A stretch of DNA of 64,000 bases, taken from Hermatobates lingyangjiaoensis. Taxonomy: Eukaryota > Arthropoda > Insecta > Hemiptera > Hermatobatidae. The position numbers were made by a program, and so were the translations under genes. Of this stretch, positions 44,715-56,273 are shown piece after piece. The stretch lies in contig JAPFBL010000600.1 of the NCBI GenBank assembly GCA_026182355.1, positions 1 to 64,000 on the forward strand, in the 5' to 3' direction. The notes under the pieces were generated by a model that was not told the DNA's origin, did not search any database, and worked only from the letters and a program-made list of their open reading frames with translations. Each line of letters opens with the position of its first letter. Position 1 is the first letter of the stretch.

Positions 44715-45120
44715 CTGACTGACTGACTAGCCCACTACCTCCTTAACAGGTTTGCTAAGGCCAAGACTAACCAATTATTCTTGTACTTTCATTATTTTGT
44801 TTGACTAATTGACTCGTCGACGATGACAATTACTAGGTGGCACAACGACAATGACGCAGTCGATGACGTTACTCCAGGCCCCAGTACTTCTCACACTAGC
44901 AGACAGACAGACTGACTGACTAACTAGCCCACTACCTCTTTAACAGGTTGGCTAAGACCAAGACTAACCAATTATTCTTGTTCTTTCATTATTTTGTTTC
45001 ACAAATTGACTCGTCGACGATGACAATTACTAGCTAGCATAACGACAATGACACAGCCGATGACGTTACTCCAGGCCCCAGTACTTCTGGCACAAGCAGA
45101 CGGACAGACTGATTGCATAC
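44715..45120 (+). repeat. Merlin C-terminal tandem repeats, array 1
   Basis: Two more copies of the last 197 bp of the transposase gene (FNRFAKAKTNQLFLFFHYFV to PSTSGTS), joined by GACT/GACA runs. Confidence 0.8.
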
Positions 45121-45311
45121 GGCCCTGCAATGTTTGTCGAAATAGACGAAAGTAAATTTGGAAAGCGCTAATAGAATAGGGGACACTTTGTAGAGGGGCA
45201 CTGGGTTTTAGGAGGGGTGGGGATGAAAAGTGGTAAGATGATTTTGGTCGCGTTACACGACAGGACATTAGAAACACTCAATAACTGTAAAGACAATGGG
45301 TCCTTCCTGGG
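45121..45311 (+). pseudogene. Merlin transposase core fragment interrupted by a LINE
   Basis: The fragment starts at the first catalytic Asp region (VEIDESKFGKR) and is cut at 45,311. Its continuation is at 48,783. The 16 bases atgggtccttcctggg are present on both sides of the insertion. Confidence 0.8.
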
Positions 45312-45959
45312 CCCCCCCGATATGCCTTCACCTTGACGTGGTGGGGGGCTTATCATGTCTGCTTTAAGCGGCATGAACTAAGAAAGGCACACCTGGGTGG
45401 GCTGTGGTGGCAGGGCCTCCGCTCGGGGGTGGATTTCACCTATCGGGCGGTGGCGCGGGCGTCTGCCATTAAAGAGGAGTAATACCTCTTTAAAAAACCG
45501 CGGTGCAGCTGGCCCGGCTGCTAGTACCGTGTCAGGGTCCCTGTGCAGGGTTACGCACATGGCTACGTTTGGACTTCTCTTAATCGGATAATGGAATGGA
45601 CTTGATTTTTCGAGCTGGCTCCTGTGGGTGTGGGCACAGTACCCGGCCGGGTCATTTGAAATTGATTCATCTAAGGGCCGGTCGGGCTGGCGACCGTCTA
45701 CCCACAGGGGTCCCCCGCCTGGCAGGCGCTGCAGGGTGGTGCCCCAGATCGTCCCTGGGGAGCCCCGAACGCTTTTGTTAGTACGGGCCTGGGACCCCCA
45801 ACGGAGGTTGAGTGTCTCCCTCCACCGGGGGTGTAACCGGCTCTCCGGGTGAACTCGGAGGCTAGCAGGTAACTCCGCTAGCTGGGCATGCCCAGGTCGG
45901 ATAGCCCCCTGCAGTCGTGGGCTTAAAACCTCATGGAACTTTCAAACTCTAACAACTCA

Positions 45960-46429
45960 AACAACGCAACTTCGAATAAATCAGAAGAGTCGTAGGAGAA
46001 TGGTGGCTGGCACTGTAGTGACACGTCATCTGACACCTCGGGGAGTAGCCGCCCTCAGAGGAGCATAAGGAGAAAACCTAAAGCAAGGGATGGGAATGGC
46101 AGATTTATTGGTGCTCAGGGAACCCCGATCATCCTGGACAAGGCTAAGAAGAGGAAGTGTGCCGACGCCCTCATCGCCCAACAGGTAGTGGGCGACCTAC
46201 AAGCGCGGAGCAGCACAAAAAGGAGAACGTCAGCCGATGAGTACACCGCCGGGCTGACGGACAGGGCCACGACATCCGAAGCGAGGCCAGTGGTACATTT
46301 GTTGTATGCTCCTTCTGGGGACCGGTTAGCGAGCGTCCGTAGGACCCCGGATGACATGTTGGAGGCTTTGTTTGTGTCCTCCGAAGACGAAGTGGGAGCC
46401 GGGACTGGGTTCGCATCCTGTTGTGGGTC
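45960..46429 (+). pseudogene. LINE ORF1 N-terminal part
   Basis: The frame contains NGRFIGAQGTPIILDKAKKR and a Ser/Arg-rich start, then a DDMLEALFVSSEDEVGAG acidic segment, consistent with R1/CR1-type ORF1 N-termini. A stop lies near 45,995. The continuation is displaced to 48,656 by the nested LINE. No zinc knuckles are present in the retained part. Confidence 0.5.
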
Positions 46430-47924
46430 GAAAGGGTGTTAGAAACCATAAATACCAACAACACAAAATATATTCTTGGTATTTCCTTAGATATATCTAA
46501 CGCTTTTAACTCATTAAACTACCAAATTATGATAGACAGACTAGTCAAACTAAACTGTAGCAACAACATTATCAATGTTCTCTCATGTTATTTCAATAAC
46601 AGATCTATTGTTTTTCAAGGGAATCATGGCTCAGTATCTCACCCAATAACAAGAGGCTGCCCACAGGGTTCAATTCTTTCACCTGTTCTTTGGAATCTAT
46701 ACATTAATAATTTACTACTTGTCATTTCAGGTCTTAATATAAACTTCGTGGCTTATGCCGACGACATTTTTTTGATTATTGAAGAGGAGTCAAGACATAA
46801 ACTGGAACTAAAGACACAATCAGTAATATCTACCATATTGGAACACCTGCATTATTTACAACTCCAGATATGCGGCGAAAAAACAAAAGGTATAATCCTT
46901 AAAGGACAACTCAAACGCCTTCCTATAATAAAAATCAACAACAGTACTCTAAAATTTTACAAAACACTAAAACTTTTGGGTATTACAATAGACAAATCTC
47001 TAAATTTCAAAAGCCATAATCAAAGATTTAAAACTTAAAATCATTCAAAAATTCAGCATATTTAAACGTTTATCTGGTTATAGATGGGGCCTATCTTTTA
47101 TACAACTCATAAAAGCTCACAGAGCAATAGTAGAGGGCATAGTTCGTTATGGCTATGATATTTGGTTCCTCCAATTACCAATCTCCTCCCATCAAACTCT
47201 AAATAGATTATTTCGATTTAGTTTATTAATAATTTCAAAGGCTTTTAAAACTGTTTCTACTGACTCCCTATGCCTATTAAATAGAGTCCTCCCAGCAAAA
47301 TAGTTCCTTCTTTTATTAACAATAAAACATGAAATTAAATCATCTGGAAAATGCTTCTTTCTTGAACTAAATAATAGATTAAAAGACAATGATCTCTCTT
47401 CAGAGAAAAATACAATTGCCATAATCCAAGATTTCCTTTTGGAAAAATGGTTCAAGGAAATGAAGAAAAACGAAAAATATCCTCATATATTTATTTTTAT
47501 AAATGACATTCGAAAATTTTGGAAATTGAAATTCTTCAAACCTAATTATGCAATCACCCAAATTCTAACAGGCCATGGTAAATTCCGTTCATATCTGCAT
47601 CATATCAAGGCAGCGGAGAACCCATACTGTTTGGACTGCAATAGAGGTGAAATTGACAATCCTTTTCATCTACTATTTTTTTGTCATAAGTATAAGGATA
47701 TAAGATTTAACTTCAGCCTCAAACTTCAATCACTGGGTTTAGATTGGCCTCCACCACCACATAAACTATTAAAAACAAAAATGATCTTTAACTGCTTTAA
47801 ACAATATGCCACAAAACTTATCCTATTGAGATTAAAGTCAGACTATAGCAACTCTAACCCTTACTACAACAACCTACATATCCAACTCCCTCTAAACTCA
47901 GAAAACGATTCAGAGGACCAATGA
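46430..47924 (+). pseudogene. LINE reverse transcriptase and C-terminal domain, broken
   Basis: The non-LTR RT copies its RNA at a nicked target. Motif A is LGISLDISNAFNSL, motif B GCPQGSILSPVLWNLY and motif C AYADDIFLI. Frame 1 ends at 47,036. A frameshift then leads through LIKAHRAIVEGIVRYGYDIWF, and a stop near 47,300, to the last frame (47,439-47,924) with YAITQILTGHGKFRSYL and the C..DCNRGEIDNPFHLLFFC zinc pattern. The endonuclease and ORF1 are absent because of 5' truncation. It is the same family as 38,061-39,440. Confidence 0.8.
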
Positions 47925-48640
47925 GGAGATCATTTACCTGTCATCCACAACCATTGCTGTATTTTCCAAGTCTCATGCGTTTCTAACTCAACCCTATCAA
48001 TTCCCAACATGGAGCCATCTTTCTGGAAATCGGAAACCACGGCGTGCTAAAGTTTTTTTTTTCTTTTTTTTTTTTAATACCCTGTCTTCTTCCTCTTTTC
48101 TTCTTCTTTCTCTTCTTCTTCTTATCAAGGGCAACTGACCCACACAGCTGCCAATAGCTGTTTCAGTAGGACTTAGGTCCGGAGTTCCACCCGAGAGCTC
48201 TTAAAATACTGTCGGTACCACGGGGACGAGGCTCCAAGCCCATGAGTGATTTTCATGTTATTTTATTCACTTTACTTTCTACCTTATCTATCCCTTCTCT
48301 CTATCAGGTTGTCACTCATGCCTCGTCATGCGGTCGGACTCGTGGTGGCTGTGGTTCCTTACTCAGGTAGAGTAGACACAAATGATCGTATGTGATGTGT
48401 CGCTGTGTGAGAAGCAAGTATCTTCTCGGGTGGGTGTCTGCATAACACCAAGGGGGAGCTAGACCTCCGGCCCTCACCAGTGGGTGGGAGCATTTATTGG
48501 CAAATGCTCCTATACTGGTACTCATTCTTAATGAGCCCTGGCCCGGGGGAATGGGTACTTCCCTCTTCGGAGGGGGACGACCAAGCCCTCATGGGCACGA
48601 GGTAGTCCTAAAACTGAGGACCTGTAGGGGTCGCCTTCTA
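46430..48640 (+). mobile_element. nested LINE (R1/Jockey group) with 15-bp target duplication
   Basis: The repeated atcctgttgtgggtc (46,415-46,429 and 48,641-48,655) frames a 5'-truncated LINE. It contains the RT from motif A onward, the C-terminal domain, a T-rich tract (48,054-48,125) and a 3' untranslated region shared with 38,955-39,440. Confidence 0.8.
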
Positions 48641-48782
48641 ATCCTGTTGTGGGTCTAGGGACTTTTTGGCTGGCTCCCCCCCACTAGTGGAGCTGCCCGG
48701 ATCACACCGCGCAGCAACGGCCGATAGTAAGTTTGCCGATATGAATCGCAGACTCAACGAGGCGGAAAAGATCACCGCAGAT

Positions 48783-49197
48783 ATGGGTCCTTCCTGGGAC
48801 GACAATTTACACAGATTGCTAGCGAGCGTATGACCGGCTCGGTGAGAGAGATACACGCACTTGACTGTTAATCATTCCCTACACTTTGTTGACCCAAATA
48901 CAGACACACACACCAAAACAATAGAAGGTATGTGGCCGACACGTTAAACATTTCATTCCGTAGTTTTGCAGGGCTAGGGCGACTTTTCAAAATTATTTAG
49001 ACCACTACCTCTTTAACAGGTTTGCTAAGGCCAAGGCTAACCAATTATTCTTGTACTTTCATTATTTGTTCGACAAATTGACTGGTCGACGATGACAATT
49101 ACTAGCTGGCATAACGACAATGACACAGCCGATGACGTTACTCCAGGCCCCAGTACTTCTGGCACTAGCAGACAGACAGACTGATTGCATACGGCCC
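48783..49197 (+). pseudogene. Merlin core continuation and one C-terminal repeat
   Basis: This resumes the fragment cut at 45,311: DDNLHRLLAS in a shifted frame, equivalent to IYTDCWRAYDRL, then the Glu region and one 197-bp C-terminal unit. Confidence 0.7.
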
Positions 49198-49560
49198 TGC
49201 AATGTTTGTCGAAATAGACGAAAGTAAATTTGGAAAGCGATAATATAATAGGGGACATTTCGTAGAGGGGCACTGGGTTTTAGGAGGGGTGGAGATGGAA
49301 AGTGGTAAGATGCTATTGGTCGCGGAACACGACAGAACAGTAGAAACACTGACTAACTGTATAAGACAATGGGTCCTTCCGGGGACGACAATTTACACAG
49401 ACTGCTGGCGAGCGTATGACCGGCTCGGTGAAGAGAGATACACTCACTTGACTGTTAAGCTGACCCGAATACAGACAAACACACACCAACACAATAGAAG
49501 GTATGTGGCGACACGTTACACATTTCATTCAAGAGTTTTGCAGGGCTAAGGGGACCTTTC
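49198..49560 (+). pseudogene. Merlin transposase core copy
   Basis: It contains the VEIDESKFGKR region, the open frame 49,289-49,549 with GKMLLVAEHDRTVE and YTDCWRAYDRL, and a tail altered by a small deletion before the Glu. Confidence 0.75.
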
Positions 49561-51460
49561 AAAATTATTTAGCCCACTACATCCTTATCAGGTTTGCAAA
49601 GGCCAAGACTAACCAATTATTCTTGTTCTTTCATTATTTTGTTTGACTAATTGACTGGTCGACGATGACAATTACTAGCTGGCATAACGACAATGACACA
49701 GCCGATGACGTTACTCCAGGCCCCAGTACTTCTGGTACTAGCAGACAGACAGACTGACTGACTAACTAGCCCACTACCTCCTTAACAGGTTTGCTAAGGC
49801 CAAGACTAACCAATTATTCTTGTACTTTCATTATTTTGTTTGACTAATTGACTGGTCGACGATGACAATTACTAGCTGGCATAACGACAATGACACAGCC
49901 GATGACGTTACTCCAGGCCCCAGTACTTCTGGTACTAGCAGACAGACAGACTGACTGACTAACTAGCCCACTACCTCTTTAACAGGTTGGCTAAGACCAA
50001 GACTAACCAATTATTCTTGTACTTTCATTATTTTGTTTGACTAATTGACTGGTCGACGATGACAATTACTAGCTGGCATAACGACAATGACACAGCCGAT
50101 GACGTTACTCCAGGCCCCAGTACTTCTCGCACTAGCAGACAGACAGACTGACTGGCTGACTGACTGACTGACTGGCCCACTACCTCTTAAACAGGTTGGC
50201 TAAGACCAAGACTAACCATTTATTCTTGTTCTTTCATTATTTTGTTTCACAAATTGACTGGTCGACGATGACAATTACTAGCTGGCAAACGACAATGACA
50301 CAGCCGATGACGTTACTCCAGGCCCCAGTACTTCTGGCACTAGCAGACAGACAGACTGACTGATATGATGCCCACTACCTCTTAAACAGGTTGGCTAAGA
50401 CCAAGACTAACCATTTATTCTTGTTCTTTCATTATTTTGTTTCACAAATTGACTGGTCGACGATGACAATTACTAGGTGGCACAACGACAATGACGCAGT
50501 CGATGACGTTACTCCAGGCCCCAGTACTTCTGGACTAGCAGACAGACAGACTGACTGACTGAACTATGCCCACTACCTCTTAACAGGTTGGCTAAGACCA
50601 AGACTAACCAATTATTCTTGTCTTTCATTATTTTGTTTACTAATTGACTGGTCGACGATGACAATTACTAGCTGGCATAACGACAATGACACAGCCGATG
50701 ACGTTACTCCAGGCCCCAGTACTTCTGCACTAGCAGACAGACAGACTGACTTGACTGAACTGAGCCCACTACCTCTTAAACAGGTTGGACTAATTGAACC
50801 ATAGACTAGGGACCATTTGGGATGGTCTTAGGTTTGTACATTATTTTGTCTTCGACGAAATTGACTGGTCGACGATGACAATGGTACTAGGCTGGCACAT
50901 TACGACAATGACGCAGCGATGACGTGTACTCCAGGCCCCAGTACTTCTAGCACTAGCAGACAGACAGACTGAATGACATGCGGCCCTCAACGTTCTTCAG
51001 AAGTTAGAGCAAGACCTAAATTGAAAGCCAATTATGGTACTTGTAAGGGACTTTCATTATGTGTAGTGTTTTTGTCGTTACATTGACTGACTCGAACGAT
51101 GACAATTACTAGCATGGGCTCTGAACGACAATGACACAAGCGCGATGACGTTACGCTCGACAGGCCCCTAGTACTTCTCGCACTAGCAGACAGACAGACT
51201 GATCAATGGCACAATGAATGTATGATGGCGACACTAAACTCTTGAAACAGAGTTTAGGCTAAGGGGACCTTTCAAGATATTAGCCCACTGATCTTTAAGG
51301 TTTGCTAGGCAGTAACCATTATTTTGTGTTTTCACATTTCGTTCACAAATTGACTCGTCGACGATGACAATTACTAGCTAGCACAACGACAATGACACAG
51401 CCGATGACGTTACTCCAGGCCCCAGTACTTCTGGCACTAGCAGACAGACAGACTGATTGC
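49561..51460 (+). repeat. Merlin C-terminal tandem repeats, main array
   Basis: The CCCACTACCTC start recurs at 49,573, 49,770, 49,967, 50,176, 50,371, 50,569 and 50,765, spaced 195-209 bp. Later units (50,765-51,460) are increasingly damaged. Each encodes the Merlin C-terminus and ends in a GACA/GACT run, which varies in length and explains the spacing changes. Confidence 0.88.
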
Positions 51461-51757
51461 ATGCGGCACCGCAATTTTTGTTGCAATAGACGAAACTAAA
51501 TTTGGAAAGCACAAATATAATAGGGGACACTTCGTAGAGGGGCACTGGGTTTTAGGTGGTAAGATGTTTTTGGTCGCGGTACACGACAGGACAGCAGAAA
51601 CACTGACTAACTGTATAAGACTATGGGTCCTTCCTGGGACGACAATTTACACAGACTGCTGGCGAGCGTATGACCGGCTCGGTGAAGAGAGATACACTCA
51701 CTTGACCAATAAGTACGAGTAATTACAACACTCAGTTACAATAAGTAACTGCTTATC
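51461..51757 (+). pseudogene. Merlin core copy next to the viral insertion
   Basis: The same core block (EIDETKFGK to YTDCWRAYDRL) runs to 51,700, followed by CTTGACCAATAAGTA and AACACTCAGTTACAATAAGT. The last part matches 57,522-57,568. A run of nine C (51,758-51,766) follows. Confidence 0.75.
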
Positions 51758-51992
51758 CCCCCCCCAACAAAGAAATGGAATAAGATGACGACACACCAGA
51801 CCTGTTTTGATCGTTGTGTACCTTAGCTTTCCAGCCATTACACCAATAAATCAAACCAGGCCGACATTATACGTGTTGCCCTTTAGTCACCCCCTAGTTT
51901 CGCCACAAAACTTGAGGGTGTCCAAGGTGGACCTCGCGGAGGCGGGCACCACGATGATTTGAGGCGGGCACCGTTTCTGACTGAAAAGTCAG

Positions 51993-53403
51993 ATGGCTGT
52001 CGTGTATTTAGGCAAAGGAAGGTCATTCTCCCAACGTCATTTTACATGGACAGTTACACCATTCTACCCACCTGTGGCACTTACTTATGCAGACAATCTG
52101 CGCAGGAGTCCAGTCACTTTGGATAGTGTTAGAAATGACATTCTTCAATTTGGTGGTCCTTCAGTTCCAGTTCCAACTGATCCATTATATTGGAAAGTGG
52201 TTGAAAAGGCTGAGAAAGTCTGGAAATTGCCAAGGCTAGTGCAACCCATTCACTTAAATGACTTACCATCATACTCGTTGGATACTGACTCAAGCTCACC
52301 TGGACTTCCTTGGAAACAAGACGGATTTAAGAACAAACGGTCCGTTCTTGATGATCCTGTCGCCTTCGGATCTATTCGCAGCTTTTGGCACCGCATTAAG
52401 TATGGAAAGGCTGGAAAGCCTGCAGACTGCGTAGCTTACTTAAGAGCACACCTAGTCGAGGAGGGCGAGGAGAAGGTGAGAGCCGTGTGGGGTTACCCCG
52501 CGACTATCAGCTTCCAAGAAGCTTGTTTTGCTTTACCTTTAATCGAAGGTTACAAACAAGGAAACTTCCCCATTGCGTATGGATATGAAACAGCGCGTGG
52601 CGGATGTCGAAGAATAAGAGATAGATTCCATCGATTTAAGAACTTTCTCACTGTTGACTTTAAATCTTTCGACAAACATCTACCTTCTTGGATTATTAGA
52701 CATGCTTTCTCCATTTTGTGTTTAAACATCGATTTCACAAAATACAAAGATACAGGTGTTCCCGATGCTATGGCTTTATATAAGGCATGGAACTACATCG
52801 TTGACTATTTTATCAACACACCTGTGCGACTATGCAATGGCGAGCGATATCGAAAGAGACGTGGAGTCGCAAGTGGCAGTTACTTCACGCAACTCATCGA
52901 CAGTATCGCAAATTACATCATGATAGAATATGAAGTGTTGAAGAACAACTCAGAGGTTAGAGACATCTTGGTTCTCGGGATGACTCCTTAGTAGCAACGA
53001 CTGGAAAAGTCGAGTTGGCAGAAATGTCGCATGCTTTAAGAGAGTTTGGTATGACCCTGAATCTTCGGAAGTCTTCTACCCCATCTATGACGCCAGTTTT
53101 CTTGGTTACAAGATATTGAATGGCTATCCACTTAAGCCGGAACGTGAGTTCTGGGCGGCACTAGTTCATCCTGAACATCCAGACCAAAGTTGGGACGAGT
53201 ATGCTACTCGGGCATGTGGATTAGTCTTAGCATCATTCGCGCAGCATGATAGATTCTACGATGCAATAGCGGAGCAACTCAGAAATGAGTTCGTGCCTGT
53301 TCTCAAGCCAGGTCTTCGGCGCTATCTGCGAACAATTGGTTTTGATGGTGTACCCGTCAAACTTCCAAGTAAATTACAACTGCTCTCCATGTGTGAGCAG
53401 TGA
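51993..53403 (+). pseudogene. endogenous viral element: partitivirus-like RNA-dependent RNA polymerase
   Basis: This is a fossil of the replicase of a double-stranded RNA virus of partitivirus type, not a host gene. The open frame 51,993-52,991 has the conserved N-terminal region (HLNDLPSYSLDTDSSSPGLP), then RAVWGYPATIS, motif A with DFKSFD (from 52,658) and motif B with SGSYFTQLIDSIAN (about 52,870-52,918). The frame is lost by a one-base change exactly in motif C (about 52,967-52,990). A second frame shift near 53,080 leads to an open end at 53,116-53,403 with FLGYKILNG (motif E region) and CGLVLASF. The total, about 465 codons, is close to a complete partitivirus polymerase. The first native codon is uncertain. 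No integrase or other means of self-integration is present. Confidence 0.85.
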
Positions 53404-53754
53404 CCCCCTTAGACTGAAAAGTCTCGGGCCGGGGTATATAAATAGCCTTCCATCACGACACACCAGACCACACGGACAAACACAGTGAATGATAGAACGG
53501 GCATTGGTTGACCGGAGTGGGGGCTTCAAACGACAGGCACTGGTGCAGCACCCTCTATAGTATATCTGAGAATGGACATCAGGGAGAAATGAACAAGTCC
53601 AGCCAGACAGCCCAGCACGATGGCTTGGCCACCTCCTTTTAATCTCTGTAAACAGTAAGCCTTTTTTTTTGCCCCTGTTTCAAAGAACCTGTGGATATGT
53701 GCAAGCTAATGCAGCCTGCAGATATAGCTGTATGACCCCCACTAGGGCCGAAAA
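53404..53754 (+). other. segment between the polymerase fossil and the PLE
   Basis: No gene is seen. GGTATATAAATAG at 53,434 looks like a TATA box, followed by CATCACGACACACCAGACC, which has a partial match at 51,786-51,802 just left of the fossil. It may be viral untranslated sequence or a flanking element. Confidence 0.3.
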
Positions 53755-54741
53755 TTGAAAAAAATAATTAGAAACCCCACAAATAAACTCAAACTAGAAG
53801 TCAAAAAAATTATCTGAGAGATTAATAAAGATAATGATGATAAAGTTCTGACGCCAGTTACAGAAGAGTATAGTCCCGGATACATTCGGTGCGTAACAAA
53901 AGTCATCTTAATCAGCTCAACCCTTCTGATTGGAGGAAAATAGTATTTGATTATATTTATTTGCAACTTAGAAAGGTATGTAAAAATTTTTCTTAAGTAC
54001 ATAATAAAAAACTTCAGAGCTTAATAGACAATAGCCCGTGGAATAAAAATAAGAAATTAGTTCTGAATTTATCAGACAGAATATTAGATAATAATGCAGT
54101 AGCAGCATTAGGATATGGTTTAAATTTTGTTACTAAAAGTAATAATTTTAATTATGTTCAGGTAGGTAAGGATTTTTGTAAAGCTGAAAAATTAAATAAT
54201 ATAGATATCGATAATTTAAATATTTTAAAAGGAATGGTCTTTCAGAAAAAACTAATGTTGGTAGCGTTCCTAGACGTTTTATCGAGGCTTATTCTAAGCT
54301 TAAAAAAGATAATACCATAAAAATCACTAAAGCCGATAAATCTAAAGTAACAGTAATATTAAATAAAAAAGATTACGGCGATAAAATAGAGAATATGTTA
54401 AATGATGAAAATGTGTATACAAAGTTAAGGTCTAATCCTTTGGAAAGGGTCAATAGTTCATTTAATAAAAAAAATAAAAAAAAACTATCTTAAAAAAAAA
54501 TCAACCCGAACTTATTACTAAATTTATATCAAAATCCCCTTCATTGCCATATATGTACGGGTTGATCAAGGCACATAAAGATAATTACCCAATACGTTTG
54601 ATTGTGAGCTCGGTTGGTTCGGCATCATATGGCTTGTCCAAATGGTTAGTAAGTGTTTTAAGCCCATTAATTGGAAAAATTTCAGGCAGCCATATAAAAA
54701 ACAATGTTGATTTAATTAGAAAATTAAAAGGCGTGAAATAG
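53755..54741 (+). pseudogene. Penelope-like RT, N-terminal and fingers region
   Basis: In several frames the sequence encodes PWNKNKKLVLNLSDRIL, AALGYGLNFVTKS, then ITKADKSKVTVILNKKDYGDK and, in the last open frame, MYGLIKAHKDNYPIRLIVSS and GSASYGLSKWL. These are the N-terminal and first RT motifs of PLEs. It is cut at 54,741, before the catalytic YxDD, 28 bases ahead of the viral coat fossil. A shorter copy is at 57,590-57,971. Confidence 0.75.
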
Positions 54742-54769
54742 AATTTCAGTACGTATTTACTTTATAATA

Positions 54770-56260
54770 ATGAGTACCAAAGGAAAAGGGAAAGTTAGAC
54801 ATCGAGGTTACTTCCGTAACCAAGAGAGGAAAGACACAGAGGCTTTGAAACTGAAGGAGCCAAAGAGAGAAGAGAAGGAAGAGAGAAAACCTAAAGAAGC
54901 TAGAGCGCGTGCTGAACGTGAGCCAGAGAAGCTAAACGTAAAGAAAGGACCTCCTCCCCCAGACACCCAGCAACTAAACAAACACCTTTAAAGAATGATC
55001 CAATATATGTAGAGTTTTGTTGTCGATGGTGATCGTGGTTTTATACCAACGCCAAAAGCGCGTTTCTTTTCTCCATCTTGTGATTCTTTTCTACCCTTAG
55101 TTCATGCAGATTACACCAACTTAGTGACTGCGAACAGACCTTTCGGGAAAGTGGTTAGTGCTAGTGTTTACGCTTATTATAACATTATGCACCTGTGGGC
55201 AAGACTTTATGCGATTATACGACATCGTCGCGAACTAACACCTATTGAAGTCGACTTCCTGAGCAGACTGGAACATGAAGATCTTATGACAGTCACAGAA
55301 CCTGTAAATACGTTCCTGCGCTGCCTTGGTGACTTTAAGGATACCAATGGCATGATACATAAAATGCGAATCGAGAAACCCAACAAGAATGGGGATTTCG
55401 GACGTGTGAGCGCAACAAAATCATATTTTCTATGAAGCGTTGCCAGCACCGCCGTTTTCATTGAAGCGCATTAGGCGTGACGTCGAATATTCAACGAATC
55501 CTGACGCCGATCAGATATGGGAAATACCTGGTCTACGACCCACAAATGCAGTGATAGCTAGAGTTGTAGCACCAGCTGCCTCAGCTCCCGCAGGTTTAGA
55601 AGTGTCTCACGCCGACCCGATTCTGGGTATGCTACCTCCAGTAGATGAAGGTAATATCCTTCCAGCTGTTGATAGATATGTGCCAGGTTCTAGCACAACA
55701 CGTGATGACCCAGCACTAACACCAGAAGAGACACGACGTGATATGCCTACAGCTAATTTGCTAGGCTGGTACCCAGCTGAGAAACTAAGTGCAAACCAAT
55801 TGCATCCCTTGAAATCGATGATGGCAGGAGAGGACTTTGATAACGCCATTTCGGAGATACAATATGTACCCGATCTTATGCGACATGTCGCAGCGAATAT
55901 ACAGAACCTCAGTAATTATAAAATTGCTTCTGCTTTACATGAATCTAGTTACGGATCGGCTGCACAAGAAGCGTTTCTCAACATTGAACAGATTTCGAGC
56001 AAATTCTAACTCTCATCATATTATTGTGACAATATATCTAGCGTGCGATGCCTTAGCGGACTAGACGTTAGATGCGCTAGTGGCATGAGGGTGTTAGGTC
56101 TGAGAATTCGAAAACATACTCTCGGAAACCTCAACCCCCCTGGGCATGCTATGATTTCGGTAGCTATGAAGAAGTGCCAGATACATGGATAGCCAATCGG
56201 AACCAGATCTTCGCTTCGGGACTAGAGATCCAATCGTATGCGGAACAATCTACAGTCATG
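54770..56260 (+). pseudogene. endogenous viral element: probable partitivirus-like coat protein
   Basis: Three consecutive open segments in one orientation fit a single protein of about 400-480 residues. 54,770-54,991 is a highly basic, charged N-terminus. 55,016-55,435 contains FSPSCDSFLPLVHADYTNLV and VYAYYNIMHLWARLYAI. 55,430-56,009 contains LGWYPAEKLSANQLHPL and YGSAAQEAFLNIEQIS. A last piece near 56,147-56,260 (DFGSYEEVPDTWIANRNQI) may be its true end. The basic N-terminus followed by a helical, Tyr-rich shell domain is like coat proteins of partiti-like viruses. The breaks are at about 54,985-55,016, 55,430 and after 56,009. The assignment rests on composition, length and the neighbouring polymerase; it is weaker than for the polymerase. 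Confidence 0.62.
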
Positions 56261-56273
56261 CATATATATATAT

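Larger units (their letters stand above)
45312..48782 (+). mobile_element. LINE fragment (5' UTR and ORF1 start) with 16-bp target duplication, containing a second LINE
   Basis: The insertion is bounded by atgggtccttcctggg (45,296-45,311 and 48,783-48,798). It starts with GATATGCCTTCACCTTGACG, a 5'-UTR-like GC-rich region, and then ORF1. ORF1 is split at 46,429 by another LINE and resumes at 48,656-48,782 (KFADMNRRLNEAEKIT, coiled-coil-like). It ends there without ORF2 or poly(A), so it is truncated at its 3' side. Confidence 0.75.

Noticed and set aside
46430..47924. YADD reverse transcriptase as a retron or group II intron
   Set aside because: The motif B and C spacing and the ILTGHG...C-terminal zinc pattern, with target duplications and a shared 3' UTR, identify an R1/Jockey-type LINE.
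44700..51200. GACA/GACT runs as telomeric repeats
   Set aside because: They are short, vary between units, and lie only at the joins of the Merlin 197-bp repeat.
51758..51766. Run of nine C as a biological signal
   Set aside because: It is isolated and next to a junction; it could be a sequencing or assembly irregularity, so I draw no conclusion.
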